Notes: generated by a model not told the origin, from the sequence alone. DNA of 57,964 bases from an uncultured Spirochaetota bacterium (GCA_903821875.1 CAIJMU010000077.1:1-57964); one strand, 5' to 3'; numbered from the stretch's first letter, positions 27,424 through 37,070 are shown. Program-made: numbers and translations.

Positions 27424-28753
27424 TGGTACCTCCTGCGAAAAGCTGGATGATAAGGAAAAGGTTGAGCGATACGATGACGGCGGCCACGAGGATGGCCGCC
27501 GCGGTCACCTTCCGGCTGTTGACAAAGACGCCCATGCGGCGGCGCGAGGCGGTGAAGACGACTAAGGGTATGACAGCGAAGGGAAGCCCGAAGGACAACA
27601 GGACCTGGCTGGCGACAAGGGTCTTCGTCGGGTCAAGCCCGAGGGCGATGATGACCAGGGAAGGCAGTACTGTGACGATCCTCCGGAGCCAGACGGGCAC
27701 CTGGTGCCGCAGGAATCCCTGCATGATGATCTGGCCAGCGCTTGTGCCGACTGTCGACGAGGCCAGCCCCGAGGCGAGGAGGGAAAGCCCGAAGACGACG
27801 CTCGCGGCCTTGCCCAGGAGGGGTTCGAGGGTCCTCCCGGCATCCTCGATGCTAGCGACGCCGGAGTTCCCGCCCTGGTGGAAGGCCGCCGCGGCCATTA
27901 TAAGCATTGCAGCGTTCACGAGGCTCGCGATGCCCATGGCCATGACCACGTCGATGCGTTCGAAGCGGAGGAGTCTCCGCACGTGCGACTCCTCGCTCAC
28001 CCGTACGCGGCCCTGGGTGAGGGCGGAGTGGAGGAAGATCGCGTGGGGCATCACCGTCGCGCCCAGGATTCCCGCGGCGAGGACGAGGCTCGGGGCGCCT
28101 TCGAAGCGCGGGGGAAGGAAGGAGATTCCGATAGCCGCCCAATCGGGCTTTCCCACAGCCAGCTCGAAGACATAGCAGAGGGCGATGACGCCCAGGAGGC
28201 CCGAAATGACGGCCTCCAGGGGCCGGAATCCATAGCGCTCGAGGCCGAGGATGAGGAAGGTCGAAAAGACGGTCAGAGCCCCTCCCACGATGAGGGGTAC
28301 GCCAAAGAGGAGCTGGAAGCCGAGGGCGGCGCCGATGAACTCCGCGAGGTCGGTCGCCATGGCGACCAGTTCCATCAATACCCACACAATACGTACGAGT
28401 ATGGGATGGAAGCTCTCCCGGCAATGCTCGGCCAGGTTCATGCCCGTCACGATGCCGAGCTTGGCTGCCAGCGACTGGACGAGCATCGCCATGAGGTTGC
28501 TTGCGAAGATCACCCACAGGAGGCGGTAGCCATAGGCCGAGCCGGCCTGGATGTTGGTCGCGAAGTTTCCGGGATCGACGTAGGCGATGCTGGCGACGAA
28601 GGCGGGGCCGAGGAAGGGCAGGATGCGCCTGAGGCCCTTGGCGCCGCCGCCCTCGAGGATGGCCCGGGCCCTGTCCACCCCAGCCGCGCCTTCGAGAGCG
28701 AGGGCGGCGCCTTGTTCCAGCTCCCCTACCGCTTTTTCGGGGCCTACTTCCAT
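27416..28753 (-). CDS. mntH: NRAMP-family Mn2+/Fe2+ transporter
   Basis: A 445-aa membrane protein with eleven or so helices. It carries the metal-site motifs of NRAMP transporters: DPGNFATNIQ in helix 1 and VMPHAIFLHS in helix 6 (methionine-histidine site). It imports Mn2+ or Fe2+ with protons. The N-terminal 40 residues before the first helix are a longer soluble tail than usual. The gene leads a minus-strand group with a tandem Usp protein, overlapping it by eight bases. Confidence 0.93.
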   Translation of the reverse strand: MEVGPEKAVGELEQGAALALEGAAGVDRARAILEGGGAKGLRRILPFLGPAFVASIAYVDPGNFATNIQAGSAYGYRLLWVIFASNLMAMLVQSLAAKLGIVTGMNLAEHCRESFHPILVRIVWVLMELVAMATDLAEFIGAALGFQLLFGVPLIVGGALTVFSTFLILGLERYGFRPLEAVISGLLGVIALCYVFELAVGKPDWAAIGISFLPPRFEGAPSLVLAAGILGATVMPHAIFLHSALTQGRVRVSEESHVRRLLRFERIDVVMAMGIASLVNAAMLIMAAAAFHQGGNSGVASIEDAGRTLEPLLGKAASVVFGLSLLASGLASSTVGTSAGQIIMQGFLRHQVPVWLRRIVTVLPSLVIIALGLDPTKTLVASQVLLSFGLPFAVIPLVVFTASRRRMGVFVNSRKVTAAAILVAAVIVSLNLFLIIQLFAGGTNA

Positions 28754-28761
28754 CGGGCTAC

Positions 28762-30603
28762 TTAACCTGCCGTACCGAAGTCATAGCGCGCCAGAAGTGT
28801 CTCGACAGCCCGGATGGCTTCGCTGTTCCTCGTCGAGAGCGCGTCGACGGCGACTGCCGCGTCGGAAATCTCTCCCATCTCGCGCGAGATGCCGTCGATG
28901 GCCTGCTTGAGGCCGAGGGTCGTATCCTGGAGTTCCCCCATTTCGGTGCCGATCGCACGGGATCCCTCGGTGAGTTCCCGCGAACCCGACAGCACGCGCG
29001 CTGAACCCGACTTGATCCCCTCGAGCGACGAGAGGATGCGGCCGGAACCGCCACGCTGCTCGTCGAGCGAAGCATTGATCTCGCGTTCGAGCTCGCCCAG
29101 CCTGTGGATGAGATCCTGGACCTCTTTGAAGGAGGACCGGGCTACCTCTGCGCTTGCGACCGCCTCGGAGATGGAGTCGCGGATGCCCTTGATGTCCGAG
29201 TTGATTTCCTTGGACTGGGTCGCGGCGCTCTCCGCGAGGTTGCGGATCTCGTCGGCGACGACCGCGAATCCCTTGCCCGAATCGCCTGCGTGGGCGGCCT
29301 CGATGGCGGCGTTCATCGCCAGGAGATTGGTCCGGGAGGCTATGTTCGCGACGGTCAGGTTGGCCTCCCCAAGCTTTTCAGACTGCAGGGCGATGCCGCC
29401 GACGATGCCGGTGACATTCTCGAGCTTCGAGCGCCCATCGTCCGCCGCCGCAAGGAGCTCCTCGAAGCTGGAGCCCAGGCGTCCGATGGCCGATCGGACC
29501 TCGTCGATGCTCGCGACCAGGCTGCCCACGGACTCGGTGGAACCGGTGACGGCGACAGCCTGCGAAGTAATCTCTCCCTCGAGGCCCTGGATCGTCTTAG
29601 CCATTTCCCGCACCGTTGCAGCGGTCTCCTCGACTCCGGCGCTCTGCTCTTCGGTCTCGCTTCGCACACGGTCGATGTTTGCACCGATCCTGCCCACCGA
29701 CTCGCGCATGCGGAGCATGCTCAAGGAGAGGGTTTCGCCCACTGACTGGAGGGAGGTCACGGAGCCGCCTATGGTCCTGAACCCCTCGCGGAGGTCGCCC
29801 GACATGGCGCCGAGGGCGCGTACAAGGTCGCCCACCTCGTCTCCCCTGTTGCGGTCGCGGACAGATACCTCGACGACAAGCTTGCCCGAGGCGATGTTCG
29901 TCGCCGCCCTGGCGGCGGAAAGCACCGGCCGCAGGATCTGGGTGGACACGAAGAGGCCCAATCCGATGGAAACGAGAAAGCCGAGGACGACAAAGGCGAT
30001 GAGTTCGAGTGAGGCAGCCCTGGCAAATTCCCCGCTCTTCGATTCCATCCTCGTAGCCTGGGCCATGAAGGCGTCGATAACCATCCCAATGGCGTCGCGG
30101 GAACCCTGGCCAGGACCGGCCATGAGCATGTACATGAAGGAGGCTCCTGCCCGACCCTTCCCCGCGCGGGCATCGGCGTAGAGGATGGGAAGGTTGCCCT
30201 TGAAATCCCCCCAGACAACGGGGAAGGTCCTGAGGGCCAGCTTGATGTTGTTGTCGGTGGCGACATCGAAGAGGGCCTTGGCCTCGGTCTCGATGAACTT
30301 TCCGCGCTCATCGATGAGGGTGATCGTGGCTTCGAGCTCCTTTCCATCCTTCAAGAGGAGGTCCCGGGCTGAGATCTGCACTTCAAGGAGGGCAGCATAG
30401 AGTCCGAAAACCCGTTTCAAGGGCGCTGTGGTTTCCTCGATGACTCGGCTGGTCTGCCTCGAGATTGAATTCATGGCCAGCACGCCCAAGAGGCCGACTC
30501 CGGCCCCTATCATGGCGATGACCATAAAACCGGCCAGAAGCCGCGTGCGCGTGAGTATTCGTAGCTTCACTTGGAACCCCGGTACTACTGGAAGTCGAAC
30601 CAT
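28762..30603 (-). CDS. Methyl-accepting chemotaxis protein
   Basis: A 613-aa receptor. A helix at about residues 22-46 and another near 200-220 enclose a helical periplasmic sensor. A HAMP region follows (about 222-275, PVLSAARAATNIASGKL), then a long signalling coiled coil whose hairpin tip reads RTNLLAMNAAIEAAHAGDSG. The ATG at 30603 lacks a ribosome site; an in-frame GTG at 30570 (VKLRILTRTRLLAG) gives a more usual N-terminus. It would signal through CheW/CheA to flagella. The mntH stop region is close, but the genes are probably independent. Confidence 0.93.
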   Translation of the reverse strand: MVRLPVVPGFQVKLRILTRTRLLAGFMVIAMIGAGVGLLGVLAMNSISRQTSRVIEETTAPLKRVFGLYAALLEVQISARDLLLKDGKELEATITLIDERGKFIETEAKALFDVATDNNIKLALRTFPVVWGDFKGNLPILYADARAGKGRAGASFMYMLMAGPGQGSRDAIGMVIDAFMAQATRMESKSGEFARAASLELIAFVVLGFLVSIGLGLFVSTQILRPVLSAARAATNIASGKLVVEVSVRDRNRGDEVGDLVRALGAMSGDLREGFRTIGGSVTSLQSVGETLSLSMLRMRESVGRIGANIDRVRSETEEQSAGVEETAATVREMAKTIQGLEGEITSQAVAVTGSTESVGSLVASIDEVRSAIGRLGSSFEELLAAADDGRSKLENVTGIVGGIALQSEKLGEANLTVANIASRTNLLAMNAAIEAAHAGDSGKGFAVVADEIRNLAESAATQSKEINSDIKGIRDSISEAVASAEVARSSFKEVQDLIHRLGELEREINASLDEQRGGSGRILSSLEGIKSGSARVLSGSRELTEGSRAIGTEMGELQDTTLGLKQAIDGISREMGEISDAAVAVDALSTRNSEAIRAVETLLARYDFGTAG

Positions 30604-30785
30604 CCCCGTGGAGGGGAGATTTTCATGGTAGCAGCTGCATCCCCAAGGGTCAATGTCGCCGCGTGTCGCGGAGGCTCGCGAGCTGCTCCGAGACAGGCTA
30701 CAATTGAGGAATGTCGCCCGGGGGCGGCGGGCAGCGCTGCCTGCCCCCCGGCAACTTCCTCCGAAGTGGAAAGGCAGGCAGTCTG

Positions 30786-32093
30786 ATGGAAGCTATCGTC
30801 ATCGAACTTTCGCGGTTCATCCGCCATTACCTGGTTTCGTCCCTCAATGACATCGGCGTGACGACCCAATCCTTCACCTCTGCCGGGGAAGCCCTGGAAG
30901 CCATCAAGGCTGGGGCCCGCCCCTCCCTTGTCTGCACAAGCCTCGTCACCTCGGACCTGTCCGGCCTCGAGCTGCGAGCGGCCCTTTCATCCGATGCGAG
31001 GTTCCGCGAGATCCCGATGGTGCTGGTGACGAGCTCGGCCGAGGATGGGACAGCCGCAGAGGCGATCAAGGCCGGATTCCTCGCCATCTTCCGCAAGAAC
31101 GACCTGACCCGATTCGGCCCCTGGGCCGCCCGCTTCCTCTCCAGCAGTCCCGACATCGACGTGATCCGGGGTCGAATCCTCCACATCGAGGATTCGCGCA
31201 GTGCCGTCGAGCTGATCGCAAAGCTGTTCGCGGAGCATCCGGTGGAGATCGACTCCTGCCCGAGCGTCGAGTCAGCGCTCGTGAAGGTCGGACAGCTGCC
31301 CTACGACCTCATACTGGCTGACTACAGCCTGGAAGGGGAAAGGACCGGCCTCGACTTCGTACGTATACTGAGAAACGACCTGTACAGCAGGATCCCGGTC
31401 GTCATGCTCTCGGCCTCCAGCGACCGGGACCGCATCTGTTCGATCCTCGAGTCGGGGGCGAACGACTTCGTGTCGAAACCCGTGATCCCACGGGAACTAC
31501 TCGCGCGGGTGGGTATCCTCCTCGAGAACAAGTACCTCATCGACCGCCTCGAAAAACAGAAGCACTTCCTCTTCGACATGGCGATGCGCGACCAGCTCAC
31601 CTCGCTCTTCAACCGCCGAAGCCTCTTCGAGGTCGGCCCGAAGGAGATCTCCCGCGCAAGACGCCATGGCTACCAGCTCTCCCTCCTCATCCTCGACCTC
31701 GACCATTTCAAGGAAGTCAACGACCGCCACGGCCACCAGAGGGGCGACGAGGTCCTCAGGCAGGTCGGTGGCCTCCTCCACACGATCCTGCGGGACGGAG
31801 ACTGGGCAGCACGCTTCGGCGGCGAAGAGTTCGTGATACTTATGCCTAATTGCGGCCTGGACAACGCGGCCGGTCGCGCCGACCAGATCCGGCTGGCCTT
31901 CGAAGCGCTGAAGCCCGCGGACCTTCTGGTGACCGTGAGCATCGGCGTGACCACCTGCAAGGAGGGCTGGGACTTCGAAAGCCTCTTCCGCGCCGCCGAC
32001 GAGGCCGTCTACCGGGCCAAGGCCAATGGCCGGAACCGCGTCGAACGTGGCGAGGACCTGGAGGGAGAGTTGCCCGGCCAGACGCGGCCCTGA
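30786..32093 (+). CDS. PleD-like diguanylate cyclase (two receiver domains plus GGDEF)
   Basis: A 435-aa cytoplasmic protein. REC1 (about 1-120) lacks the phosphoacceptor aspartate: the expected strand reads SLVCTSLVTSD. REC2 (about 130-250) keeps it in DLILADYSLEG and has the C-terminal lysine in FVSKPV. GGDEF (about 270-425) is active-looking, with RFGGEEF and DQLTSLFNRRS. An RxxD inhibitory site (RDGD) lies five residues before GGEEF, so product inhibition by c-di-GMP is likely. It is divergent from the chemoreceptor and ends in a strong terminator. Confidence 0.92.
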   Translation: MEAIVIELSRFIRHYLVSSLNDIGVTTQSFTSAGEALEAIKAGARPSLVCTSLVTSDLSGLELRAALSSDARFREIPMVLVTSSAEDGTAAEAIKAGFLAIFRKNDLTRFGPWAARFLSSSPDIDVIRGRILHIEDSRSAVELIAKLFAEHPVEIDSCPSVESALVKVGQLPYDLILADYSLEGERTGLDFVRILRNDLYSRIPVVMLSASSDRDRICSILESGANDFVSKPVIPRELLARVGILLENKYLIDRLEKQKHFLFDMAMRDQLTSLFNRRSLFEVGPKEISRARRHGYQLSLLILDLDHFKEVNDRHGHQRGDEVLRQVGGLLHTILRDGDWAARFGGEEFVILMPNCGLDNAAGRADQIRLAFEALKPADLLVTVSIGVTTCKEGWDFESLFRAADEAVYRAKANGRNRVERGEDLEGELPGQTRP

Positions 32094-32124
32094 AAAAAAA
32101 GGGCGCCACGTGGCGCCCTTTTTT
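32094..32124. terminator. Bidirectional rho-independent terminator
   Basis: The 18-bp perfect palindrome GGGCGCCACGTGGCGCCC (32101-32118) is flanked by A7 (32094-32100) on the left and T6 (32119-32124) on the right. It starts right after the cyclase stop codon and would also stop the convergent exported-protein gene. Confidence 0.92.
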
Positions 32125-32145
32125 CTGTCAGTACTCTCAGTATTT

Positions 32146-32766
32146 TCAGTGTTTGCCACCCGCTGTGGGTTTGCCCTGGCCACCGCCCATCGACTGGCCG
32201 GTGGAGCCTTGCCCCGACTGCTTGCCGCCGCCGGTCTTCGCCGAAACGCCTGCAACGGTCGTGGTGTTCGAAGCTGCGGCAGCGCTTGCTTCGGGAGGGG
32301 GACCACGATGGCCCTTTCCTTCGCCTTCGAGGGCGCTGCTCCCTGGGCCATGGGGACCCTTCCCCACTCCTTCGGGCTTGCCTGGCGGGCTCACCGTGAC
32401 GCCGAGACTGCTGCCTGCGCTGATCCAGCTCTCAGGATCGCCGGCCTTGCCCAGGGCAATGACGTCGGTGAGGGCCTTGCCCGACTGCGTGGCGATGGAC
32501 AGGGCCATGTCGATGTCGCCGAGGCGATAGCCCTGATCGAGATATGCCTGGATATCGGTGGTGGAAACTCCGTATTCGGTCGCCAGGGACTGGATGCGCT
32601 CGGCTTCGCCGAGGCGGGAGCCCTGGCCCCAGGGACCCTGGAAAGCAGAGACGCCAGATGTCGTCGTAGTTGTGTCCGTCGCGTCGGCCACGTCCTGTGC
32701 AAGGGCGAATGTCCCCATAACCATCATTGCCGCGAGGGTCGCAATGCCCTGCTTCATGCTCTTCAT
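32146..32766 (-). CDS. Exported low-complexity protein, 206 aa
   Basis: AAGGAG stands six bases before the ATG at 32766. A signal peptide (MKSMKQGIATLAAMMVMG...ALAQ) precedes a short folded part (GEAERIQSLATEYGVST, then AYLDQGYRLGDIDMALSIA) that looks like two helical hairpins. A long tail rich in Gly, Pro, Ser, Lys and His ends in GGGQGKPTAGGKH. No known family is recognised. The gene converges on the cyclase terminator and lies downstream of ackA. It is probably periplasmic or surface-associated. Confidence 0.75.
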   Translation of the reverse strand: MKSMKQGIATLAAMMVMGTFALAQDVADATDTTTTTSGVSAFQGPWGQGSRLGEAERIQSLATEYGVSTTDIQAYLDQGYRLGDIDMALSIATQSGKALTDVIALGKAGDPESWISAGSSLGVTVSPPGKPEGVGKGPHGPGSSALEGEGKGHRGPPPEASAAAASNTTTVAGVSAKTGGGKQSGQGSTGQSMGGGQGKPTAGGKH

Positions 32767-32918
32767 CAAAAGCTCCTTCCTCGAACCTGCGGATCCAGCC
32801 GGATTTCCGCATCGACACGGTCGCTGTCAGCGCCGGTCGATAGGGATATGCGTGCCAGGGACATCCGGTTGCAGGAAAAAGGAAGCAGCGGTCATTTTGC
32901 AGCCCGGACCGCGCGCCC

Positions 32919-34298
32919 TCAGGGGATCTTGGCGATGAATTCCTTCAGGTAGGGCTTCCTCTCCAGGTCGCGCGCGAGCCCCTCGGCCCGTGCCTTGTTG
33001 GAGTAGTCGCGGGACTGGAAACTGTAGGTGTAGTTGGTATGGACATCGTAGCTCCCGTCCATTAAGGCGAAGGCGTCCTCGGTCATCACGAGTTCCTCGT
33101 CCGTGGGAATCACGAAGATCTTGACCCTGGAACGCACGGAGGTGATGTCGAGCTCGGCGTTCCGGCACTTGGCCAGCTCGTTCTTCATGTGGTCGATCTC
33201 GATGCCGAACTCCTGGAGGTCGGAGGTCGCAAGCCGGCGGATCATCGGACCCATCTCGCCGACACCGGCGGTGAAGATGATCGCGTCGAGCCTGCCCAAG
33301 GCCGCCATGTAGGAGCCGATGTACTTCTTGATGCGGTAGCCCTCGATCTCCTGGCAGAGCTTGGCGTTCTCGTCGCCCTTCTCGGCGGCCATCTCGATGT
33401 CGCGGCGGTCGGCCCAGCGGCCGGTGATGCCCAGGACGCCGGAAGCCTTGTTCAGTTGCTTCTCGACCTCGGAGGCCTTCATGCCGCAGGACCGCATCAG
33501 GTGGAAGACGATGCCCGGGTCGATGTCGCCCGAGCGCGTGCCCATCACCAGGCCCTCGAGGGGGGTAAGGCCCATCGAGGTATCGAAGGAGACGCCGTTC
33601 TTTACGGCATTTACCGAAGCCCCGTTGCCGATGTGGCAGATGATGAGGTTCGTGTCCTTGGGTTCCTTCCCCAGGAGGACGGAGGCGCGCTTGGTATTGT
33701 AGAGGAAGCTCGTGCCGTGGAAGCCGTAGCGGCGCACGAGGTACTTTTCGGTCCACTCCTTGGGCACCGCGTAGGTGTAGGCTTTCTGGGGCATGGTCTG
33801 GTGCCAGGCCGTGTCCATGACGGCGCACATGGGCACGCTCGGAAGGACAGCCCTGGCTGCGTCCATTCCCATGAGGTTGGCGGGGTTGTGGAGGGGGGCG
33901 AGATCGCTGATCTCCTTGAGGGAGGCGGTCACCTCGTCGTCTATGAGGACAGAGGTCCCGTACTTCGGCCCGCCATGGACGACCCGGTGGCCGACAGCCT
34001 TGATGGTGCTCATGTCGTCGACGACGCCGTACTCGGGGTGGGTGATCGTGTTGAGGATGAGTTCGATGGCGTTGGTATGCGTCGGACACTCATGGGCGGC
34101 CGCGTACTCCTCCATGGGGAAATCCGGCATCTTGCCCTGGGCGGCAAGGTTGGCGTGGACGCGGGGCTTGTGGCTGATCGAGGAATTGCCGAGGGTCACA
34201 CGCTCGACAAGGCCGGTCGCAAGGATGTTCTTGGTATCCCAGTCGTAGACCTGGTATTTGACCGAAGAAGAACCGCAATTGAGGGTGAGGATGACCAT
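32919..34298 (-). CDS. ackA: Acetate kinase
   Basis: A 459-aa ASKHA kinase. The signature NCGSSSVKYQVYD (substrate phosphate loop) is at the start; RRYGFHGTSFLYNTKRAS, ICHIGNGASVNAV and GVGEMGP follow, in acetate-kinase order. It converts acetyl phosphate and ADP to acetate and ATP, the last step of fermentation. It is about 50 residues longer than the usual 400, mostly by a C-terminal extension from about residue 400. No pta gene adjoins. Confidence 0.95.
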   Translation of the reverse strand: MVILTLNCGSSSVKYQVYDWDTKNILATGLVERVTLGNSSISHKPRVHANLAAQGKMPDFPMEEYAAAHECPTHTNAIELILNTITHPEYGVVDDMSTIKAVGHRVVHGGPKYGTSVLIDDEVTASLKEISDLAPLHNPANLMGMDAARAVLPSVPMCAVMDTAWHQTMPQKAYTYAVPKEWTEKYLVRRYGFHGTSFLYNTKRASVLLGKEPKDTNLIICHIGNGASVNAVKNGVSFDTSMGLTPLEGLVMGTRSGDIDPGIVFHLMRSCGMKASEVEKQLNKASGVLGITGRWADRRDIEMAAEKGDENAKLCQEIEGYRIKKYIGSYMAALGRLDAIIFTAGVGEMGPMIRRLATSDLQEFGIEIDHMKNELAKCRNAELDITSVRSRVKIFVIPTDEELVMTEDAFALMDGSYDVHTNYTYSFQSRDYSNKARAEGLARDLERKPYLKEFIAKIP

Positions 34299-34444
34299 GA
34301 TGACTCCTTGGGTCGGTAGCGGCTTGTCGCGAAATTCCGCAGCACGCCGTGAGATAAGATTAGCATCGAGGGGCTCTGGCCTTCAATAGAGCAAAGGAGA
34401 GCGAATGATTCGAGGGCCTGGCAGTCTCCAGGGGAATGAAAGAA

Positions 34445-34511
34445 ACTTTACTTAATCCCGGTTGACAGCTCGGCAATCCCATCCCATAATTACTAAAGTT
34501 AGTTAAGTAAT
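34445..34511 (+). promoter_or_regulatory. Promoter and candidate operators of the ROK-led cluster
   Basis: TTGACA (34462-34467), a 17-base spacer and CATAAT (34485-34490) form a strong sigma-70 promoter. TTACTTAA (34448-34455) before it and its complement TTAAGTAA (34503-34510) after it flank the promoter. The latter lies within a partly symmetric 23-bp element ATTACT...AGTAAT (34489-34511). This suits binding by the ROK repressor it precedes. Confidence 0.65.
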
Positions 34512-34534
34512 GGTCGAATTGGGGAGGGGGAGCG

Positions 34535-35644
34535 GTGGGCGCCTATGTCGCGTCGGACTTGAAAGAAATGAACCGCGCCGCTGTGTATGAACTCCTCAAG
34601 GCCAAGGGCGAAATCAGCAAGGCCGAAGTCGGCCGACTGAGCGGCATCAGCGCCCCCACCGTCATCAAGATCGTCGATTACTTCCGCGAAATAGGAGTAG
34701 CCAGCGAAGCTGGGGCCCTGCCGAGCGCCCTGGGAAGAAAACCAGTGCGGATCCGCTTCGAACCCGAGTCATCCCTGTCCATCGGCGCACAATACGATGG
34801 AGTACACCTGACCGTCGGCCTGGTGGATCTGGGGGGACGGATCCACGCACTGCGCCGTAGCGAGGCCTCTTCCAACCTCCGCGAAACGGTCGAAGGCAGG
34901 CTTCCCCGGGAGATCAAGGCTCTTTTTACGGAATCATCCCTGCCCTGGACCAGGGTCCACGGGATTGGCATCGGCGTACCCGCCGTCATCGACCGTGGAA
35001 AGGAACTCATCCGCTTCGCTCCCCTCGCAGGCCTCCGGGAGTCCTTCAACTATCGTCCCATCCTCGACAGGCTGGGGGAAGAACTCGGATTTCCGGTCTT
35101 CATCGAGAACGACGCCAACGCAGCGGCCCTCGGGGAAGTAGCCGCGCGAGGACCAGGCGAGGGCTGCGATCTTGTCTTCATCGAAATGGGGAGGGGCCTC
35201 GGCGCAGGACTCATCCTCGATGGCCGGCTCAGGAGGGGCTCGAGGCATTCCGCAGGGGAAATCGGCTATCTTGCCCTGGAAGGAGACCGGGTAGCCTCGC
35301 TCGACGAGCCTGGCTGGCTCGAGTCCCGAATGGATCTCGATTCCTTCTGGAATGAGGTATCACGCTGGGGGAGTCCCTCCGAGGCTTCGCTGACCCGCGT
35401 CGTCGACCTCCTGGCCCTCGCCCTCTCCAACATCTGCGTCTCCCTCGACATCGGCAGGGTTGTCGTGGGACAGGCGGGGCAGGAACCCTTCGGCCCCCTC
35501 CTCCTCGAGCGACTTGCGAAGGCCCTCTCGAAACTCTGTGTACTCGACGTCGTCTGTGACGCACCGCGTGCGCCCGAACCGGGGGTCACCGGAGCCGCGG
35601 GTGTCGCAACCGAAGCCTGGATGGCGAAGGCCTTCGCAGGATAG
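34535..35644 (+). CDS. ROK-family transcriptional repressor
   Basis: A 369-aa protein starting with GTG after GGGGAGG. Residues 1-65 form a MarR-like winged helix (VYELLKAKGEISKAEVGRLS, PTVIKIVDYF). The rest is a ROK sugar-binding fold (ENDANAAALGEVAARG, RGLGAGLIL, SAGEIGYL). The usual ROK zinc cysteines are absent after the SAGEIGY motif. Relatives are NagC, Mlc and XylR, which release DNA on binding a sugar. It heads a co-directional gene cluster that it presumably controls. Confidence 0.9.
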   Translation: MGAYVASDLKEMNRAAVYELLKAKGEISKAEVGRLSGISAPTVIKIVDYFREIGVASEAGALPSALGRKPVRIRFEPESSLSIGAQYDGVHLTVGLVDLGGRIHALRRSEASSNLRETVEGRLPREIKALFTESSLPWTRVHGIGIGVPAVIDRGKELIRFAPLAGLRESFNYRPILDRLGEELGFPVFIENDANAAALGEVAARGPGEGCDLVFIEMGRGLGAGLILDGRLRRGSRHSAGEIGYLALEGDRVASLDEPGWLESRMDLDSFWNEVSRWGSPSEASLTRVVDLLALALSNICVSLDIGRVVVGQAGQEPFGPLLLERLAKALSKLCVLDVVCDAPRAPEPGVTGAAGVATEAWMAKAFAG

Positions 35645-35723
35645 GGAATACTCTCGATGCTTCAAGCGGAACCCGGCCAGTCCAGGCAACCGCTCGATAT
35701 AGCGAAAGAACAGGAGGCATGGA

Positions 35724-36977
35724 ATGGATCGGATCCGTCGTATCGCGTTTGCGCTCGTCGCGTTCGCCCTCGTTGCGGGTGGACTGGCGTCCGCCGAGAC
35801 TGTCAAGATCACCTACTGGCAGTACTTCTACCAGACCAAGGTGGATCTCATGGACAGCCTCATTGCACAGTTCCAGGAGAAGAACCCCGACATCGAAGTA
35901 GAGCAGGTCACCTTCCCCTACGAGAGCTACAACCAGAAGGTCGCAGCCTCCATCCCGGCCGGCGAGGGTCCGGATGTCATCAACCTCTTCGGAGGCTGGC
36001 TGCCCATGTACGTCAAGGCCAGCTACCTCCAGGAGCTGCCCAAGGCCTCCTTCCCGGCCAGTTACTTTAAAAGCACCTATTACCCCTTTGTCGCGGACGC
36101 CGTCCAGTTCGGGGGCAAGTACTACTCCGCTCCCACGGCAGTGCGCACCCTGGCCCTCATCTGGAACAAGAAACTCTTCGCGGAAGCCGGTCTTGACCCG
36201 AACACCCCGCCCAAGACCCTTGAGGAGCTCGCGAGCTTCGCCAAGAAGCTCTCGAAGTACGATGCCCAGGGCAACCTTATCCAGGCAGGACTGGCGATGC
36301 AGCCCAATGGCCAAGGCCACAGCTACATCCGCGAAGTCCTCTTCCGCCAGTTCGGCACTGCGCCCTACGATGCCACCGGCCGCAAGGTCACCTACAACAA
36401 CGCAGCCGGTGTCGCCGCCCTCCAGTGGTACATGGACCGCATCCAGAAAGACAAGGTCGGCTATCCCAATTTCACTACCGACGACGTGACTGCATTCAAG
36501 GGACAGAAGGCCGCCATGAATATCGACGGCTCCTTCCGCATCGCCACCCTCAACGGGGTCAAGGACCTCGAGTGGGGCGCTGCCGAGCTGCCCAGCTACA
36601 AGGGAATCAAATCCAACTTCGCCTCCTTCTGGACCCACGGCATCGTAGCCGGCGTGAGCGGCAAGAAGCTCGAAGCCTCGGTGAAGTTCCTCCAGTTCAT
36701 CACCTCACCCGATGCCATGGAGCAGATGCTCGCGAAGGTCGGGGAACTCCCCGCCAACCCGAAGATCGGTGAAAAGCACAAGGACGATCCCTACGTGAGC
36801 GTCTTCCTCAAGGGTCTGCCCTACGCCCACGCCACTGCCTACGTCGACGAGGCCGGACAGCGCACCTTCTTCGTGGACATGATCGACGAGATCAACCTGA
36901 AGGGCAGCAAGAGCGCCGACGTCCTCAAGGCGACAGCAGCCAAGGAACAGACACTCATCGACGATTTCTGGAAATGA
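35724..36977 (+). CDS. ABC sugar-binding protein
   Basis: A 417-aa exported binding protein with CAGGAGG upstream. The signal peptide MDRIRRIAFALVAFALVAGG ends at LASA before ETVKITYW. The mature chain is a family 1 solute-binding protein (IAQFQEKNPDIEVEQV, GPDVINLFGGWLP, AAMNIDGSFRIATL). No lipobox is present. It is the first transport gene after the ROK repressor and defines the cluster substrate, which cannot be named. Confidence 0.93.
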   Translation: MDRIRRIAFALVAFALVAGGLASAETVKITYWQYFYQTKVDLMDSLIAQFQEKNPDIEVEQVTFPYESYNQKVAASIPAGEGPDVINLFGGWLPMYVKASYLQELPKASFPASYFKSTYYPFVADAVQFGGKYYSAPTAVRTLALIWNKKLFAEAGLDPNTPPKTLEELASFAKKLSKYDAQGNLIQAGLAMQPNGQGHSYIREVLFRQFGTAPYDATGRKVTYNNAAGVAALQWYMDRIQKDKVGYPNFTTDDVTAFKGQKAAMNIDGSFRIATLNGVKDLEWGAAELPSYKGIKSNFASFWTHGIVAGVSGKKLEASVKFLQFITSPDAMEQMLAKVGELPANPKIGEKHKDDPYVSVFLKGLPYAHATAYVDEAGQRTFFVDMIDEINLKGSKSADVLKATAAKEQTLIDDFWK

Positions 36978-36979
36978 CC

Positions 36980-37029
36980 GGGGTCTGACCCCAGGGCGAC
37001 CGGGAGGGACAAGCCCTCCCGATCGTCGC
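36980..37029 (+). terminator. Double hairpin between binding protein and permease genes
   Basis: A small hairpin, GGGGT-ctg-ACCCC (36980-36992), is followed by a strong one with CGGGAGGG (37001-37008), loop ACAAG and CCCTCCCG (37014-37021), extended by partly paired flanks to 36996-37029. No U-tract follows, so it is more likely an mRNA stabiliser or attenuator than a full stop. Confidence 0.65.
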
Positions 37030-37070
37030 AATTACTACTTTCCAGGTACCGAGGCGAAGGAGGCGGACTT

